Source: Azophilus sp026709365 (GTDB lineage Bacteria > Pseudomonadota > Gammaproteobacteria > Pseudomonadales > Azotimanducaceae). Taken from it: DNA of 64,000 nt. This document shows, piece after piece, positions 8,480-16,699 of this stretch; the stretch's first letter is position 1; each line of letters opens with the position of its first letter. The notes under the pieces were generated by a model, which saw nothing but the letters and a program-made list of their open reading frames with translations, ran no database searches and was not told the origin of the DNA. The position numbers were made by a program, and so were the translations under genes. The stretch spans positions 372,001 through 436,000 of the forward strand of contig OZ241345.1 of NCBI GenBank assembly GCA_965200175.1, read 5' to 3'.

Positions 8480-8793
8480 GCGATCCCGACACTTCCCCGA
8501 AAGCGCTTGCCGAGGAGGCACGGCTGGCCGCCGAGTTCGACGAACGGGAGCGGCGTTCGGTTGGAAGCTTCTGGCCCGGCAGCGGGCGGCGCCTTAGGGC
8601 CGCGGCAGCGTCACCCCGCGCTGGCCTTGGTACTTGCCGGCCCGGTCCTTGTAGGAGACCTCGCAACGCTCATCCGATTGCAGGAAGAGCATCTGCGCCG
8701 CGCCCTCGTTGGCGTAGATCTTGGCCGGCAGGGTGGTGGTGTTGGAGAACTCCAAGGTCACATTGCCCTCCCATTCCGGCTCCAGGGGCGTGA
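8476..8793 (+). CDS. Short frame coupled to purM, not purN (doubtful)
   Basis: The ATG overlaps the purM stop (ATGA), the arrangement of translational coupling. The first 35 or so residues (MSDPDTSPKALAEEARLAAE, then FDERERRSVGSFWPGSG) look protein-like and charged, but the remaining 70 residues run antisense through the 3' part of dcd and look like shadow sequence. No formyltransferase motif of PurN is visible. Either a small protein, or the truncated head of a lost downstream gene. Low confidence that it is expressed as drawn. Confidence 0.25.
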   Translation: MSDPDTSPKALAEEARLAAEFDERERRSVGSFWPGSGRRLRAAAASPRAGLGTCRPGPCRRPRNAHPIAGRASAPRPRWRRSWPAGWWCWRTPRSHCPPIPAPGA

Positions 8794-9157
8794 CGTTGAC
8801 GATGATGCCGCAGCGGGCGTAGGTTGACTTGCCGAGGCAAATGGTCAGCACGTCCGCCGGAATGCGGAAGTACTCGACGGTGGAGGCCAAGGCGAAGGAG
8901 TTGGGCGGGATGATGCAGACCGGCCCCTGCACATCGACGAAGCTGCGCTCATCGAACGCCTTGGGATCGACCGTGGCGGAGTTGATGTTGGTGAACACCT
9001 TGAAGCTGGGCGCGCAGCGTACGTCGTAGCCGTAGCTTGAAACGCCGTAGGAAATCACCTTGCCGGCTTCGCCGGCGCGCACCTGGGCCGGCTCGAAGGG
9101 TTCGATCATGCCCTGGGCCGCCATCGCCTTGATCCAGCGGTCGGACTTGATGGTCAT
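8594..9157 (-). CDS. dcd: dCTP deaminase
   Basis: 187 residues. Dcd deaminates dCTP to dUTP, the main route to dTTP precursor in gammaproteobacteria. It starts MTIKSDRWIK and shows GVSSYGYDVRC, the catalytic region LGKSTYARCGI followed by VTPLEPEWEGNVTLEFSNTT, and the C-terminal GKYQGQRGVTLPR, all typical. The frame stays open upstream to 9268 but the start at 9157 gives the conserved N-terminus and a one-base overlap with the stop of mrp, so the two are co-transcribed. Confidence 0.95.
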   Translation of the reverse strand: MTIKSDRWIKAMAAQGMIEPFEPAQVRAGEAGKVISYGVSSYGYDVRCAPSFKVFTNINSATVDPKAFDERSFVDVQGPVCIIPPNSFALASTVEYFRIPADVLTICLGKSTYARCGIIVNVTPLEPEWEGNVTLEFSNTTTLPAKIYANEGAAQMLFLQSDERCEVSYKDRAGKYQGQRGVTLPRP

Positions 9158-10179
9158 CAATCCTCGCTCATGCTGATGGTGGTGGCAGGCTCGCCAGCGG
9201 CATCCAGCGCCCAAATGCGGGCTGCCGCATGGCGGGCCAAGTCCCGGTACAGCAGGGCGGTGGCGCACTCCGCATCCGCCGCCACCGTGGGCCGGCCGCC
9301 ATCGGCCTGCTCACGGATGTCCGGGGCCAAGGGCAGTTGGCCCAGAAGGGGCACGCCGAACTCGGCCGCGACCCGCTCGCCGCCGCCGCCGCCGAACACC
9401 TCGCTGCGCCCACCGCACTGGGGGCAGGTGAAGAAGCTCATGTTCTCCGCCACCCCCAGCACCGGGATATCGACCTTGCGGAACATCTCAATCCCCTTGC
9501 GGGCATCGAGCAGGGCGATGTCCTGGGGGGTGGTGACGATCACCGCGCCGCTGACCGGCGCCTTTTGCGACAGGGTGAGTTGAATGTCGCCGGTGCCCGG
9601 CGGCATATCGACGACAAGGTAGTCCAGCGCGCCCCATTCCGTCTGGCCCAGTAGCTGCTGCAAGGCGCCGGTCGCCATGGGGCCGCGCCAGACCATCGGG
9701 GTGTTCTCATCGACCAGAAAGCTCATGGACATGGCCTTCAGGCCCCACGCCTTGACGGGCACGAAGAACTTGCCGTCCTTCACTTCCGGACGCCTGCCCG
9801 AGGCCACCCCAAGCATCATCCCTTGGCTCGGCCCGTAGATGTCGGCATCCAGCAAGCCCACGGCGGCGCCTTCCCGCGCCAAGGCCAAGGCCAAATTGAC
9901 CGCGGTGGTGGATTTCCCCACCCCGCCCTTGCCGGAAGCGACGGCGATGAGGTGCTTCACCTGGCCGAAGCCGCGCCCGGACGGCACCTTGAAGCTCAAG
10001 TCCAACTCGATGCTCGGCGCACCGAGAAAGCTGGCCAGACGCTCCGCCAAGGACGCCGCCATTCCCGCCGCCGGATAGCCCAAGGTGGCGGAAACCCGCT
10101 GCCCGCTGGACAGCGCGCGCACGCCCAGTTCGCCCCAAGTCCGGTCCAGATAGGGGTCTTTGAATTGCTCAACTCTCAT
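9157..10179 (-). CDS. apbC: Iron-sulfur cluster carrier Mrp/ApbC
   Basis: 340 residues, cytoplasmic P-loop NTPase of the Mrp/NBP35 family that binds and transfers Fe-S clusters. It has an N-terminal MIP18/DUF59-like region (about 1-85), then the deviant Walker A VASGKGGVGKSTTAVNLA, DADIYGPSQ, the switch region DMPPGTGDIQLTL and the cluster-binding CPQCGG in SFFTCPQCGGRS. The gene is divergent from metG and overlaps dcd, an arrangement conserved in pseudomonads and relatives. Confidence 0.93.
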   Translation of the reverse strand: MRVEQFKDPYLDRTWGELGVRALSSGQRVSATLGYPAAGMAASLAERLASFLGAPSIELDLSFKVPSGRGFGQVKHLIAVASGKGGVGKSTTAVNLALALAREGAAVGLLDADIYGPSQGMMLGVASGRRPEVKDGKFFVPVKAWGLKAMSMSFLVDENTPMVWRGPMATGALQQLLGQTEWGALDYLVVDMPPGTGDIQLTLSQKAPVSGAVIVTTPQDIALLDARKGIEMFRKVDIPVLGVAENMSFFTCPQCGGRSEVFGGGGGERVAAEFGVPLLGQLPLAPDIREQADGGRPTVAADAECATALLYRDLARHAAARIWALDAAGEPATTISMSED

Positions 10180-10237
10180 GGGACAGGGGCATGGCCCAAT
10201 CGCTCAGGTGCGGTGGCGCATTATATCCATACCCCGG

Positions 10238-10318
10238 CGCGCCCGCTCCGCAGGCGCGTTGACGTTGCGCTCACGCGAAACTCCGCGCCCCTTTAGCGAA
10301 TCGGGTTCCAGCAATTCT
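10238..10318. repeat. Degenerate copy of the GGAGTTTCGC palindromic repeat (mrp-metG gap)
   Basis: The stretch contains a GC-rich hairpin (GCGCCCGCTCCGCAGGCGC), then GCTCACGCGAAACTCCGCGC, then CGGGTTCC. These are the parts, in the same order, of the better-preserved copies at 37903-38034 and 49285-49390. The left arm of the core is decayed. It lies in the divergent promoter region of mrp and metG. Confidence 0.45.
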
Positions 10319-10361
10319 CTTGGGGTATAGTGCGCCATCGCTCCCAGCCGCGCCCCTGCCG

Positions 10362-12377
10362 ATGAAACGCCGCATTTTGGTCACCAGCGCCCTGCCCTAC
10401 ATCAACGGCTCCATTCACTTGGGGAACATGCTTGAGCACATCCAGACCGACATCTGGGTGCGCTTCCAAAAGCTGCGCGGCCATGAGTGCCTCTACGTCT
10501 GCGCCGACGACACCCATGGCGCCGGCACCATGCTCCATGCCGAGCAGGCTGGCGTCGCCCCGGAGGAGCTCATCGAAGCGATGCGCCAGGAGCACATGCG
10601 GGACTTCGCCGGCTTCGGCATTGCGCACGACAACTACCACTCCACCCATTCCGAGGAGAACCGCGCGCTGTCGGAACTGATCTTCGCCCGGCTGCGCGAG
10701 CAGGGCAGCATCTTCACCCGGGACGTGGCCCAGCTCTACGACCCGGAGCGCGGCCTGTTCCTGGCCGACCGCTTCGTCAAGGGCCACTGCCCCCGTTGCG
10801 GCGCGGCGGACCAGTACGGCGACAACTGCGATGCCTGCGGCGCCACCTACGACGCCACCGAACTGGGCCGGCCCCGGTCGCTGGTTTCCGGAGCGGAGCC
10901 GGTGGTTCGGCAGTCCGAGCACTACTTCTTCGATCTGCCCCAATTCAGCGACATGCTCAAGGGCTGGACCCGCAGCGGCGCCGTGCAGCCGGAAGTGGCC
11001 AACAAGCTCGCCGAATGGCTGGACGACGGCCTCAAGCCTTGGGATATCTCCCGAGACGCCCCGTACTTCGGCTTTCTGATTCCGGGCACCCAAGACAAGT
11101 ACTTCTATGTCTGGATGGATGCGCCAGTGGGCTACATGGCCAGCTTCAAGAACTTGGCCGACGCCCGCGGCGACCTGGATTTCGACGACTTCTGGAACGC
11201 TGGATCCCAAACCGAACTGCACCACGTCATCGGCAAGGACATCGTCAACTTCCACGCCCTTTTTTGGCCGGCGGTGCTCGAAGCGGCCGGCTTCCGCAAG
11301 CCGACCCGCATCCACACCCACGGCTTCGTGACCGTCGAAGGGGCCAAGATGTCCAAGTCCCGAGGCACTCTCATCAAGGCCTCGACCTACCTTGAGCACC
11401 TGAACCCGGAGTATCTGCGCTACTACTTCGCCACCAAGCTCAACGGCACGGTTGACGACTACGACATCAACTTCAAGGACTTCGTGCAGCGGGTGAACGC
11501 CGACCTGGTGGGCAAGGTGGTCAACATCGCCAGCCGCTGCGCCGGGTTCATCACCCGCAACTTCGACGGCGAACTGGCCCCGAAGCTGGCCGACGAAGCC
11601 TTATGGCGCCGGTTCGCGGAGGCCTCCGAGTCCATCGCCGAACGCTACGAGGCAGGACAGGTCTCCAGGGCGGTGCGGGAGATCACCGCCCTGGCCGACC
11701 TCGCCAACCAATACATCGCCGAGCGCGAACCTTGGAAGCTGGTCAAGCAGGAAGGTCGCCAAGCCGAGGTGCAGGCGGTGTGCAGCTTGGGCCTCAACCT
11801 GTTCCGCATCCTCGCCATCTACCTGGCGCCGATCCTGCCCTCCCTGTCGGAGGCGGTCGCCAAGTTTCTCAACGTGGGCCTGCTGCGCTGGTCCGACATC
11901 GGCCAACCGCTGCTGGGCGGGCGCATCAACGCTTATCAGGCGCTGCTGACGCGCATGGACCAAAAGCAGGTCGATCGCCTCGTTGAGGCCTCCAAGCCGC
12001 AGCCGGAAGCGGATTCCGCAGAGGCGGCCAACGGCGAGGACCGGGGGCCCGCGCTCATCGACATCGAGGACTTCACCAAGGTGCAGCTCAAGGTGGCGCG
12101 CATCGCCGAAGCTGAGGCAGTGCCGAAGGCGGACAAGCTGCTGCGCCTGCAGCTGGACCTCGGCGATGACCGCCGGCAGGTTATGGCGGGCATCAAGTCG
12201 GCCTATGATCCAGCCGACCTCATCGATCGGCTGGTGGTGGTGGTCGCCAACCTGGCGCCGCGCAAGATGCGCTTCGGCACCTCGGAGGGCATGATTCTCG
12301 CCGCCGGGCCGGGCGGCGAGCACATCTTCCTGCTCAGCCCCGACGCAGGCGCCAAGCCCGGGATGGACGTCAAGTAA
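10362..12377 (+). CDS. metG: Methionyl-tRNA synthetase
   Basis: 671 residues. Charges tRNA-Met in the cytoplasm. The class I signatures are present: the HIGH-type HLGN in YINGSIHLGNML and KMSKS in GAKMSKSRGTL. A knuckle of zinc-binding cysteines is seen in CPRCGAADQYGDNCDACG. The C-terminal 110 residues (from IDIEDFTKVQLKVARI) form the tRNA-binding EMAP-II-like domain that mediates dimerisation in long MetG forms. The start at 10362 gives MKRRILVTSALPY; an upstream in-frame ATG at 10320 is less typical. Confidence 0.97.
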   Translation: MKRRILVTSALPYINGSIHLGNMLEHIQTDIWVRFQKLRGHECLYVCADDTHGAGTMLHAEQAGVAPEELIEAMRQEHMRDFAGFGIAHDNYHSTHSEENRALSELIFARLREQGSIFTRDVAQLYDPERGLFLADRFVKGHCPRCGAADQYGDNCDACGATYDATELGRPRSLVSGAEPVVRQSEHYFFDLPQFSDMLKGWTRSGAVQPEVANKLAEWLDDGLKPWDISRDAPYFGFLIPGTQDKYFYVWMDAPVGYMASFKNLADARGDLDFDDFWNAGSQTELHHVIGKDIVNFHALFWPAVLEAAGFRKPTRIHTHGFVTVEGAKMSKSRGTLIKASTYLEHLNPEYLRYYFATKLNGTVDDYDINFKDFVQRVNADLVGKVVNIASRCAGFITRNFDGELAPKLADEALWRRFAEASESIAERYEAGQVSRAVREITALADLANQYIAEREPWKLVKQEGRQAEVQAVCSLGLNLFRILAIYLAPILPSLSEAVAKFLNVGLLRWSDIGQPLLGGRINAYQALLTRMDQKQVDRLVEASKPQPEADSAEAANGEDRGPALIDIEDFTKVQLKVARIAEAEAVPKADKLLRLQLDLGDDRRQVMAGIKSAYDPADLIDRLVVVVANLAPRKMRFGTSEGMILAAGPGGEHIFLLSPDAGAKPGMDVK

Positions 12378-12387
12378 GGCCATCGCC

Positions 12388-12963
12388 TTGGCTGACCTCG
12401 CCCTGATTCTCGTCGGCGCCCTGCTGGTCAACAACTTCGTGCTGGCCCAATTCCTGGGGCTGTGCCCGTTCCTGGGCGTGACCAGGAGCTTCGCCCCGGC
12501 GCTGGCGATGGGCTTGGCCACCACTTTCGTGCTGACCTTGGCGGCGATCGCCTGCCACCTCATCCACCACGCCCTGCTGGCGCCCCTGGGCTTGGAGTGG
12601 CTGCGCATCATCGTCTTCATCGTGGTGATCGCCAGCGTGGTGCAGTTCACCGAACTCTACCTGCGCTCCGCCAGCCCGTTGCTGCATCGCAGCCTCGGCC
12701 TCTACCTGCCGCTCATCACCACCAACTGCGCGGTGCTCGGCGTGGCGCTGCTGGTGGCCGGCGAAGGCCTGTCCCTGCCCGGCGCCATCGTCTTCGCCGT
12801 CGGCGCAGCCGCCGGATTCAGCTTGGTGATGATGATGTTCAGCGCCATCCGCGAGCGCCTTGAGGGCGCCGACCTGCCCCGGGCCTTCGCCGGGGCGCCC
12901 ATCGCCCTGGTGACGGCGGGCCTGATGAGCCTCGGCTTCCTCGGCTTCGCGGGACTCGATTGA
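12388..12963 (+). CDS. rnfA: Rnf electron transport complex subunit A
   Basis: 191 residues, multi-spanning inner-membrane subunit of the Rnf/Rsx ion-translocating oxidoreductase. RnfA and RnfE share an inverted-topology fold and hold an intramembrane Fe-S site. Motifs: LLVNNFVLAQFLGLCPFLGV at the N-terminus and LPLITTNCAVLGVAL, each with the conserved cysteine. It begins with TTG, 10 bases after metG, and ends overlapping the start of the RnfB fusion. Its length matches the family, so this subunit looks normal. Confidence 0.94.
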   Translation: MADLALILVGALLVNNFVLAQFLGLCPFLGVTRSFAPALAMGLATTFVLTLAAIACHLIHHALLAPLGLEWLRIIVFIVVIASVVQFTELYLRSASPLLHRSLGLYLPLITTNCAVLGVALLVAGEGLSLPGAIVFAVGAAAGFSLVMMMFSAIRERLEGADLPRAFAGAPIALVTAGLMSLGFLGFAGLD

Positions 12964-13901
12964 CCGCCATGCTCATCGCCGCCGGGTTGCTGGCCGGCCT
13001 GAGCCTGATCGCGGGCCTCGCCTTGACCTGGGCGCATTCGCGGCTGCCGGCCAACGACGACGGCCTGATCGACGCCATCGACGCGCTGCTGCCGCAAACG
13101 CAATGCGGGCAATGCGGGCACCCCGGCTGCCGCCCCTACGCGGAAGCGCTCGCCCAAGGCGCGCCCATGAACCTGTGCCCGCCGGGCGGCCAGGAGACCT
13201 TCACAGCGCTCAAGGCGCTGCTGGGCCGGGAGGATGGCGCCACACCCCTTGAGCCCAAGCCGGCCGTCGCCCGCGTTCGGGAGCCGGACTGCATCGGCTG
13301 CGCCCTGTGCTTGGGCGCCTGCCCGGTGGATGCCATCGTCGGTGCATCCGGCTTCATGCACACGGTGGTCGAGCGCCAATGCACGGGCTGCGAACTCTGC
13401 CTGCCCGCCTGCCCCGTGGACTGCATCGAACTGGTCGAAATGCCCATTGCCATCGCGGACGCTGCTATTGCGCTGCCACCCAAGAAACGGCGCTCCGCAG
13501 CGTCCGGGGATGGAGCATCCTTAGTCTGGAGGGGGCCGCACGATGCGGGCGCACCCTGCATCGGCTGCAATCGCTGCGAACCGGAGTGCCCCCAATCCCT
13601 GGCGCCACAGCACTTGGTGCGATTGATCCGGGGAGGGCAGCTCAAAGCTGCCGCGGAAACCGGCTTGGATCGCTGCATCGAATGCCGTCTCTGCGACCGC
13701 GCCTGTCCGAGCGGCATCCCGTTGGCGCATCTGTTCCACGCCACCAAGCAGGACTTGCGGATCCGAGACGAACGCCAAGCCCAAGCCGCCGCCGCCAAAG
13801 CCCGCTTCGACGCCCGCAACACCCGCCTGCAAGCAGCGGAGTCGGGCGCCCGTGACCGCCGGGCGCGACGCCTGGCCAGCAGCAACGGCCGCCCGTGGTG
13901 A
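12960..13901 (+). CDS. rnfB: RnfB fused to the C-terminal ferredoxin domain of RnfC
   Basis: 313 residues against about 190 for a typical enteric RnfB. Residues 1-165 are a regular RnfB: a membrane anchor, the 4Fe-4S site CGQCGHPGC (about 49-57) with a distal Cys near 74, and a two-cluster ferredoxin (CIGCALCLGACP about 111-121, CTGCELCLPACP about 141-151). The extension does not belong to RnfB. It contains CIGCNRCEPECP (about 199-209), then APQHLVRLIRGGQLKAA, CIECRLCDRACP (about 238-248), IPLAHLFHATKQDLR and an Ala/Arg-rich helix with AKARFDARNTRLQ. This order and spacing is that of the RnfC C-terminus. The NADH/FMN module of RnfC is not encoded here or next to it. Start is TTG 12960 or ATG 12969; the end overlaps rnfD. 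Confidence 0.92.
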   Translation: MTAMLIAAGLLAGLSLIAGLALTWAHSRLPANDDGLIDAIDALLPQTQCGQCGHPGCRPYAEALAQGAPMNLCPPGGQETFTALKALLGREDGATPLEPKPAVARVREPDCIGCALCLGACPVDAIVGASGFMHTVVERQCTGCELCLPACPVDCIELVEMPIAIADAAIALPPKKRRSAASGDGASLVWRGPHDAGAPCIGCNRCEPECPQSLAPQHLVRLIRGGQLKAAAETGLDRCIECRLCDRACPSGIPLAHLFHATKQDLRIRDERQAQAAAAKARFDARNTRLQAAESGARDRRARRLASSNGRPW

Positions 13902-14815
13902 GCGGCACGGGCCGCATCATGTGGTCGGTCAGCGCGGCGCTGCTGCCGGGCTTGGCGGCGCTCAGCGTTCATTTCGGCAGCGGCCATCTGCGCAACATCG
14001 CCATCGCTTGGCCACTGGCCTGCGCGCTCGACTGGGCTGCGGCCAAGGCGCGGCAGCGGCCCGTCGACCTAGCCGACGGCTCGGTGACCCTGACGGCCCT
14101 GATCCTGGCCCTGGCCCTGCCGCCCGCCGCCGCTTGGCACACGGTCGCCGTCGCCACGGCTGGCGCGGTTTTGCTGGCCCGGCAACTCTACGGCGGCTTG
14201 GGCCACAACATCTTCAACCCCGCCATGGCCGGGTACGCCATCGCCTTGGTCTGCTATCCACTGGCCATGGGCGCCTGGCCGCCGTTGGTTGACGGACACA
14301 CCGGCGCAACGGCGCTGACCGCGCTCAAGTACCGGGATGGGCTGACCGTGGCCGAAGCCTTCCGCCAAAACCCCGCCTTTGGCCACTTCGGCGGCCGGGC
14401 TTGGGAGCAGGCCAGCTTGGCGTTCGCCGCGGGTGGCCTTTGGCTCATGCTGCGCGGCCTGATCGCTTGGCGGGTGGTCGCGGCCTTTCTCGTCACCTTG
14501 GTCGCCCTGGCGTTGCTCTTCAACGATGGCGGCAGCTCATCGGGGGCCGGACCGCCGCTGTTCCACTTGCTGTCGGGCGGCACTCTGCTGGCGGCGTTCT
14601 TCGTCATCACCGATCCGGTGACCCACCCCGGCAGCCGGCCCGGACAGTGGCTGTTCGGCGGCGTCACGGCGACCATCGCCTTCGTCATCCGCGCTTGGGG
14701 CGGCTATCCGGACGGCATCGCCTTCGCGGTGCTGATTGCCAACGCCGCAACGCCGCTCATCGACCGGGCCTTTCGACAGGGGTTTGGCGGGCAGTCGCTG
14801 TGGAAGTCACCGTGA
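13895..14815 (+). CDS. rnfD: Rnf electron transport complex subunit D
   Basis: About 306 residues, multi-spanning membrane subunit that carries a covalently bound FMN on a threonine. The flavinylation region reads DGHTGATAL, and the family segment HNIFNPAMAGYAIALV is present, as are AAFFVITDPVTHPGS and GGYPDGIAFAVLIANA. The start is GTG at 13895 or 13898, inside the end of the RnfB-RnfC fusion (stop at 13899-13901), leaving no space for a separate rnfC. Downstream it runs into rnfG. Confidence 0.93.
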   Translation: MVSGTGRIMWSVSAALLPGLAALSVHFGSGHLRNIAIAWPLACALDWAAAKARQRPVDLADGSVTLTALILALALPPAAAWHTVAVATAGAVLLARQLYGGLGHNIFNPAMAGYAIALVCYPLAMGAWPPLVDGHTGATALTALKYRDGLTVAEAFRQNPAFGHFGGRAWEQASLAFAAGGLWLMLRGLIAWRVVAAFLVTLVALALLFNDGGSSSGAGPPLFHLLSGGTLLAAFFVITDPVTHPGSRPGQWLFGGVTATIAFVIRAWGGYPDGIAFAVLIANAATPLIDRAFRQGFGGQSLWKSP

Positions 14816-14817
14816 GG

Positions 14818-15318
14818 ATGCTGCGTCCAGTGCTTGGCATCAGCGTCATCGGCCTGGGCTGCGGCCTGCTGCTGGCCAGCGTCCACGTCTTGACTGAACC
14901 GGCCATCGAGGCCAATCGGTCACGCCACCTCTGGCAACTCGCGCACCAGTTGGTCGGCCACCCATTCGACCCCACGGGCCTGGCATGGCAGGGGGACCAA
15001 GTCGATCTGCCGGGGGACATTTGGCTCAAGCGGTCCGAGATCCAAGGCTACGCCGGGACAATCCACTTGCTGGCCGCCTTCGGCAACGACGGGCGGCTCT
15101 TGGGCGCCCGGGTGGCTAATCATCAGGAGACTCCCGGCCTTGGTGACTTCATCGACATCGACAAGAGCCCTTGGATGCGCCGCTTTGCCACCACCCCGCC
15201 GCTTGCGGTGGATGCCGTCAGCGGCGCCACCATCACCAGCGAAGCGGTGAAGCGCGGCATCCTGCAAATGCTCGGCCCGGGGATCATCAGGTCGCCTGCC
15301 ACGGAGAACGAGCCATGA
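14818..15318 (+). CDS. rnfG: Rnf electron transport complex subunit G
   Basis: 166 residues from the ATG at 14818; in-frame GTG codons at 14800 and 14812 are alternatives that overlap or approach the rnfD stop. RnfG is a single-pass periplasmic flavoprotein with FMN bound covalently at S/T-G-A-T-x-T/S. The site is visible as DAVSGATITSEAV, and the N-terminal anchor is VLGISVIGLGCGLLLASV. ETPGLGDFI is the usual preceding motif. The protein is slightly shorter than enteric RnfG. The stop overlaps the rnfE start (ATGA). Confidence 0.92.
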   Translation: MLRPVLGISVIGLGCGLLLASVHVLTEPAIEANRSRHLWQLAHQLVGHPFDPTGLAWQGDQVDLPGDIWLKRSEIQGYAGTIHLLAAFGNDGRLLGARVANHQETPGLGDFIDIDKSPWMRRFATTPPLAVDAVSGATITSEAVKRGILQMLGPGIIRSPATENEP

Positions 15319-16034
15319 ACGGCATGGACACCGCCGCGGGCAGCACGTTTGCCGACGCCGCCATCCGGCGCAATCCGGCATGGATTCAACTGCTGGGCCT
15401 GTGCCCCCTCTTGGCGGTCAGCAACAGCTTGGTCAACGCCTTGGGCCTGGCCCTGGCCAGCGGCTTCGTGATGCTCGGCTCGGCGCTGGCCATCTCCACG
15501 TTGCGGGCCTGGATTCCCAATCGAGTCCGGCTGCCCTGCTTCGTGTTGGTGATCGCCACCTTCACCACGTTGAGCGTCCTGTTGCTCGAGGCCTACGCCT
15601 TCGAGCTCTATCTGCGCGTGGCGCTGTTCGTGCAGATCATCGTCTCCAACTGCATGATCCTCGGCCGAATGGAGGCCTTCGCCAGCCGCCAGCCGCCGTG
15701 GCGGGCGTGTCTCGATGCGCTGGGCACCGCAACCGGCTTCGCCATCGCCCTGATCGCCTTGGGCGGCGTGCGCGAGGCCCTCGGCCAAGGCACCCTGCTG
15801 GCGGGCATGGAGCACCTGCTCGGCCCCGCAGCCGCGGCCTTGCGAGTCGATCTCGGCTTCGGCAGCGCACCCTTCCTGATGGCCCTGCTGCCGCCCGGCG
15901 CCTTCATCATTGCGGGCCTGCTGCTTGGCCTGGGCAACGGCCTGCGCAACCGCCTATCGCCCCAACCTCCACTTGGAACGGACTCAAATGAACACGGAAA
16001 AACGAACCCGAATATTCGAGAGGCTGAAGGCTGA
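15315..16034 (+). CDS. rnfE: Rnf electron transport complex subunit E
   Basis: 239 residues, membrane subunit homologous to RnfA. It shows NPAWIQLLGLCPLLAVSNSL and IVSNCMILGRMEAFA, with the conserved cysteines, and several membrane segments. The C-terminal tail after about residue 215 is hydrophilic and overlaps the first 47 bases of nth in another frame. Start ATG overlaps the rnfG stop. This closes an A-B/C-D-G-E operon. Confidence 0.92.
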   Translation: MNGMDTAAGSTFADAAIRRNPAWIQLLGLCPLLAVSNSLVNALGLALASGFVMLGSALAISTLRAWIPNRVRLPCFVLVIATFTTLSVLLLEAYAFELYLRVALFVQIIVSNCMILGRMEAFASRQPPWRACLDALGTATGFAIALIALGGVREALGQGTLLAGMEHLLGPAAAALRVDLGFGSAPFLMALLPPGAFIIAGLLLGLGNGLRNRLSPQPPLGTDSNEHGKTNPNIREAEG

Positions 16035-16623
16035 AAACCCGAAGCCCACCACGGAACTGAGCTACGGCACGCCCTTCGAACTGTTGATCGCAGTGATGCT
16101 GTCCGCCCAAGCCACGGACGTCAGCGTCAACCAGGCGACCGGCCCGCTGTTCAAGGCGGCCAACACCCCCGCCGCCCTCGCCGCCCTCGGCGTCGAACGG
16201 CTGAAGGGCTACATCAAGCGCATTGGCCTGTTCAACACCAAGGCCGAGAACGTCATCAAGACCTGCAAGCTGCTCATTGAGCGACACGATGGCGAAGTGC
16301 CCGCCGACCGCGCGGCCTTGGAAGCGCTCCCCGGCGTCGGCCGCAAGACCGCCAACGTGGTGCTCAACACCGCCTTCGGCCAGCCGACCATGGCGGTGGA
16401 CACACACATCTTCCGCGTCGCCAACCGCACCCGCATCGCCCCCGGCAAGAACGTGCGCGAAGTGGAGGATCGGCTGGTGCGCTGGATTCCAGGGCCCTAC
16501 CTCAAGGACGCCCACCACTGGCTGATCCTGCACGGCCGCTACGTCTGCATGGCCCGCAAGCCGAGGTGCAGGGCCTGCGTGATCGAGGATCTGTGCGAGT
16601 TCAAGGAGAAAGTGGGGGATTAG
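15988..16623 (+). CDS. nth: Endonuclease III
   Basis: 211 residues. Base-excision repair glycosylase/AP lyase removing oxidised pyrimidines. The helix-hairpin-helix with catalytic lysine is LPGVGRKTANVVLN, the catalytic aspartate is in VDTHIFRVANR, and the C-terminal 4Fe-4S cluster ligands are seen in CMARKPRCRACVIEDLC. nth is the usual last gene of rnf operons in gammaproteobacteria, and it overlaps rnfE here, which supports in-place remodelling of the operon rather than import. Confidence 0.96.
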   Translation: MNTEKRTRIFERLKAENPKPTTELSYGTPFELLIAVMLSAQATDVSVNQATGPLFKAANTPAALAALGVERLKGYIKRIGLFNTKAENVIKTCKLLIERHDGEVPADRAALEALPGVGRKTANVVLNTAFGQPTMAVDTHIFRVANRTRIAPGKNVREVEDRLVRWIPGPYLKDAHHWLILHGRYVCMARKPRCRACVIEDLCEFKEKVGD

Positions 16624-16649
16624 GCCAATCGCAAGGACGTCGATAGTGT

Positions 16650-16677
16650 TTGACTTCACCCAACACACACATATTAT
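16650..16677 (+). promoter_or_regulatory. Sigma-70-like promoter of the Xre/RES module
   Basis: TTGACT at 16650-16655 and TATTAT at 16672-16677 are separated by 16 bases, each matching 5 of 6 consensus positions. The region is markedly AT-rich for this genome. An inverted ACGAA/TTCGT pair around 16679-16701 overlaps the expected transcription start and could be the antitoxin operator, which would fit autoregulation. Confidence 0.5.
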
Positions 16678-16699
16678 GACGAATAATTTGTAATTTTTC

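Noticed and set aside
13136..13987. 283-codon minus-strand open frame opposite the RnfB-RnfC fusion
   Set aside because: Arg/Ser/Ala-rich shadow; the plus strand carries five cysteine-cluster motifs.
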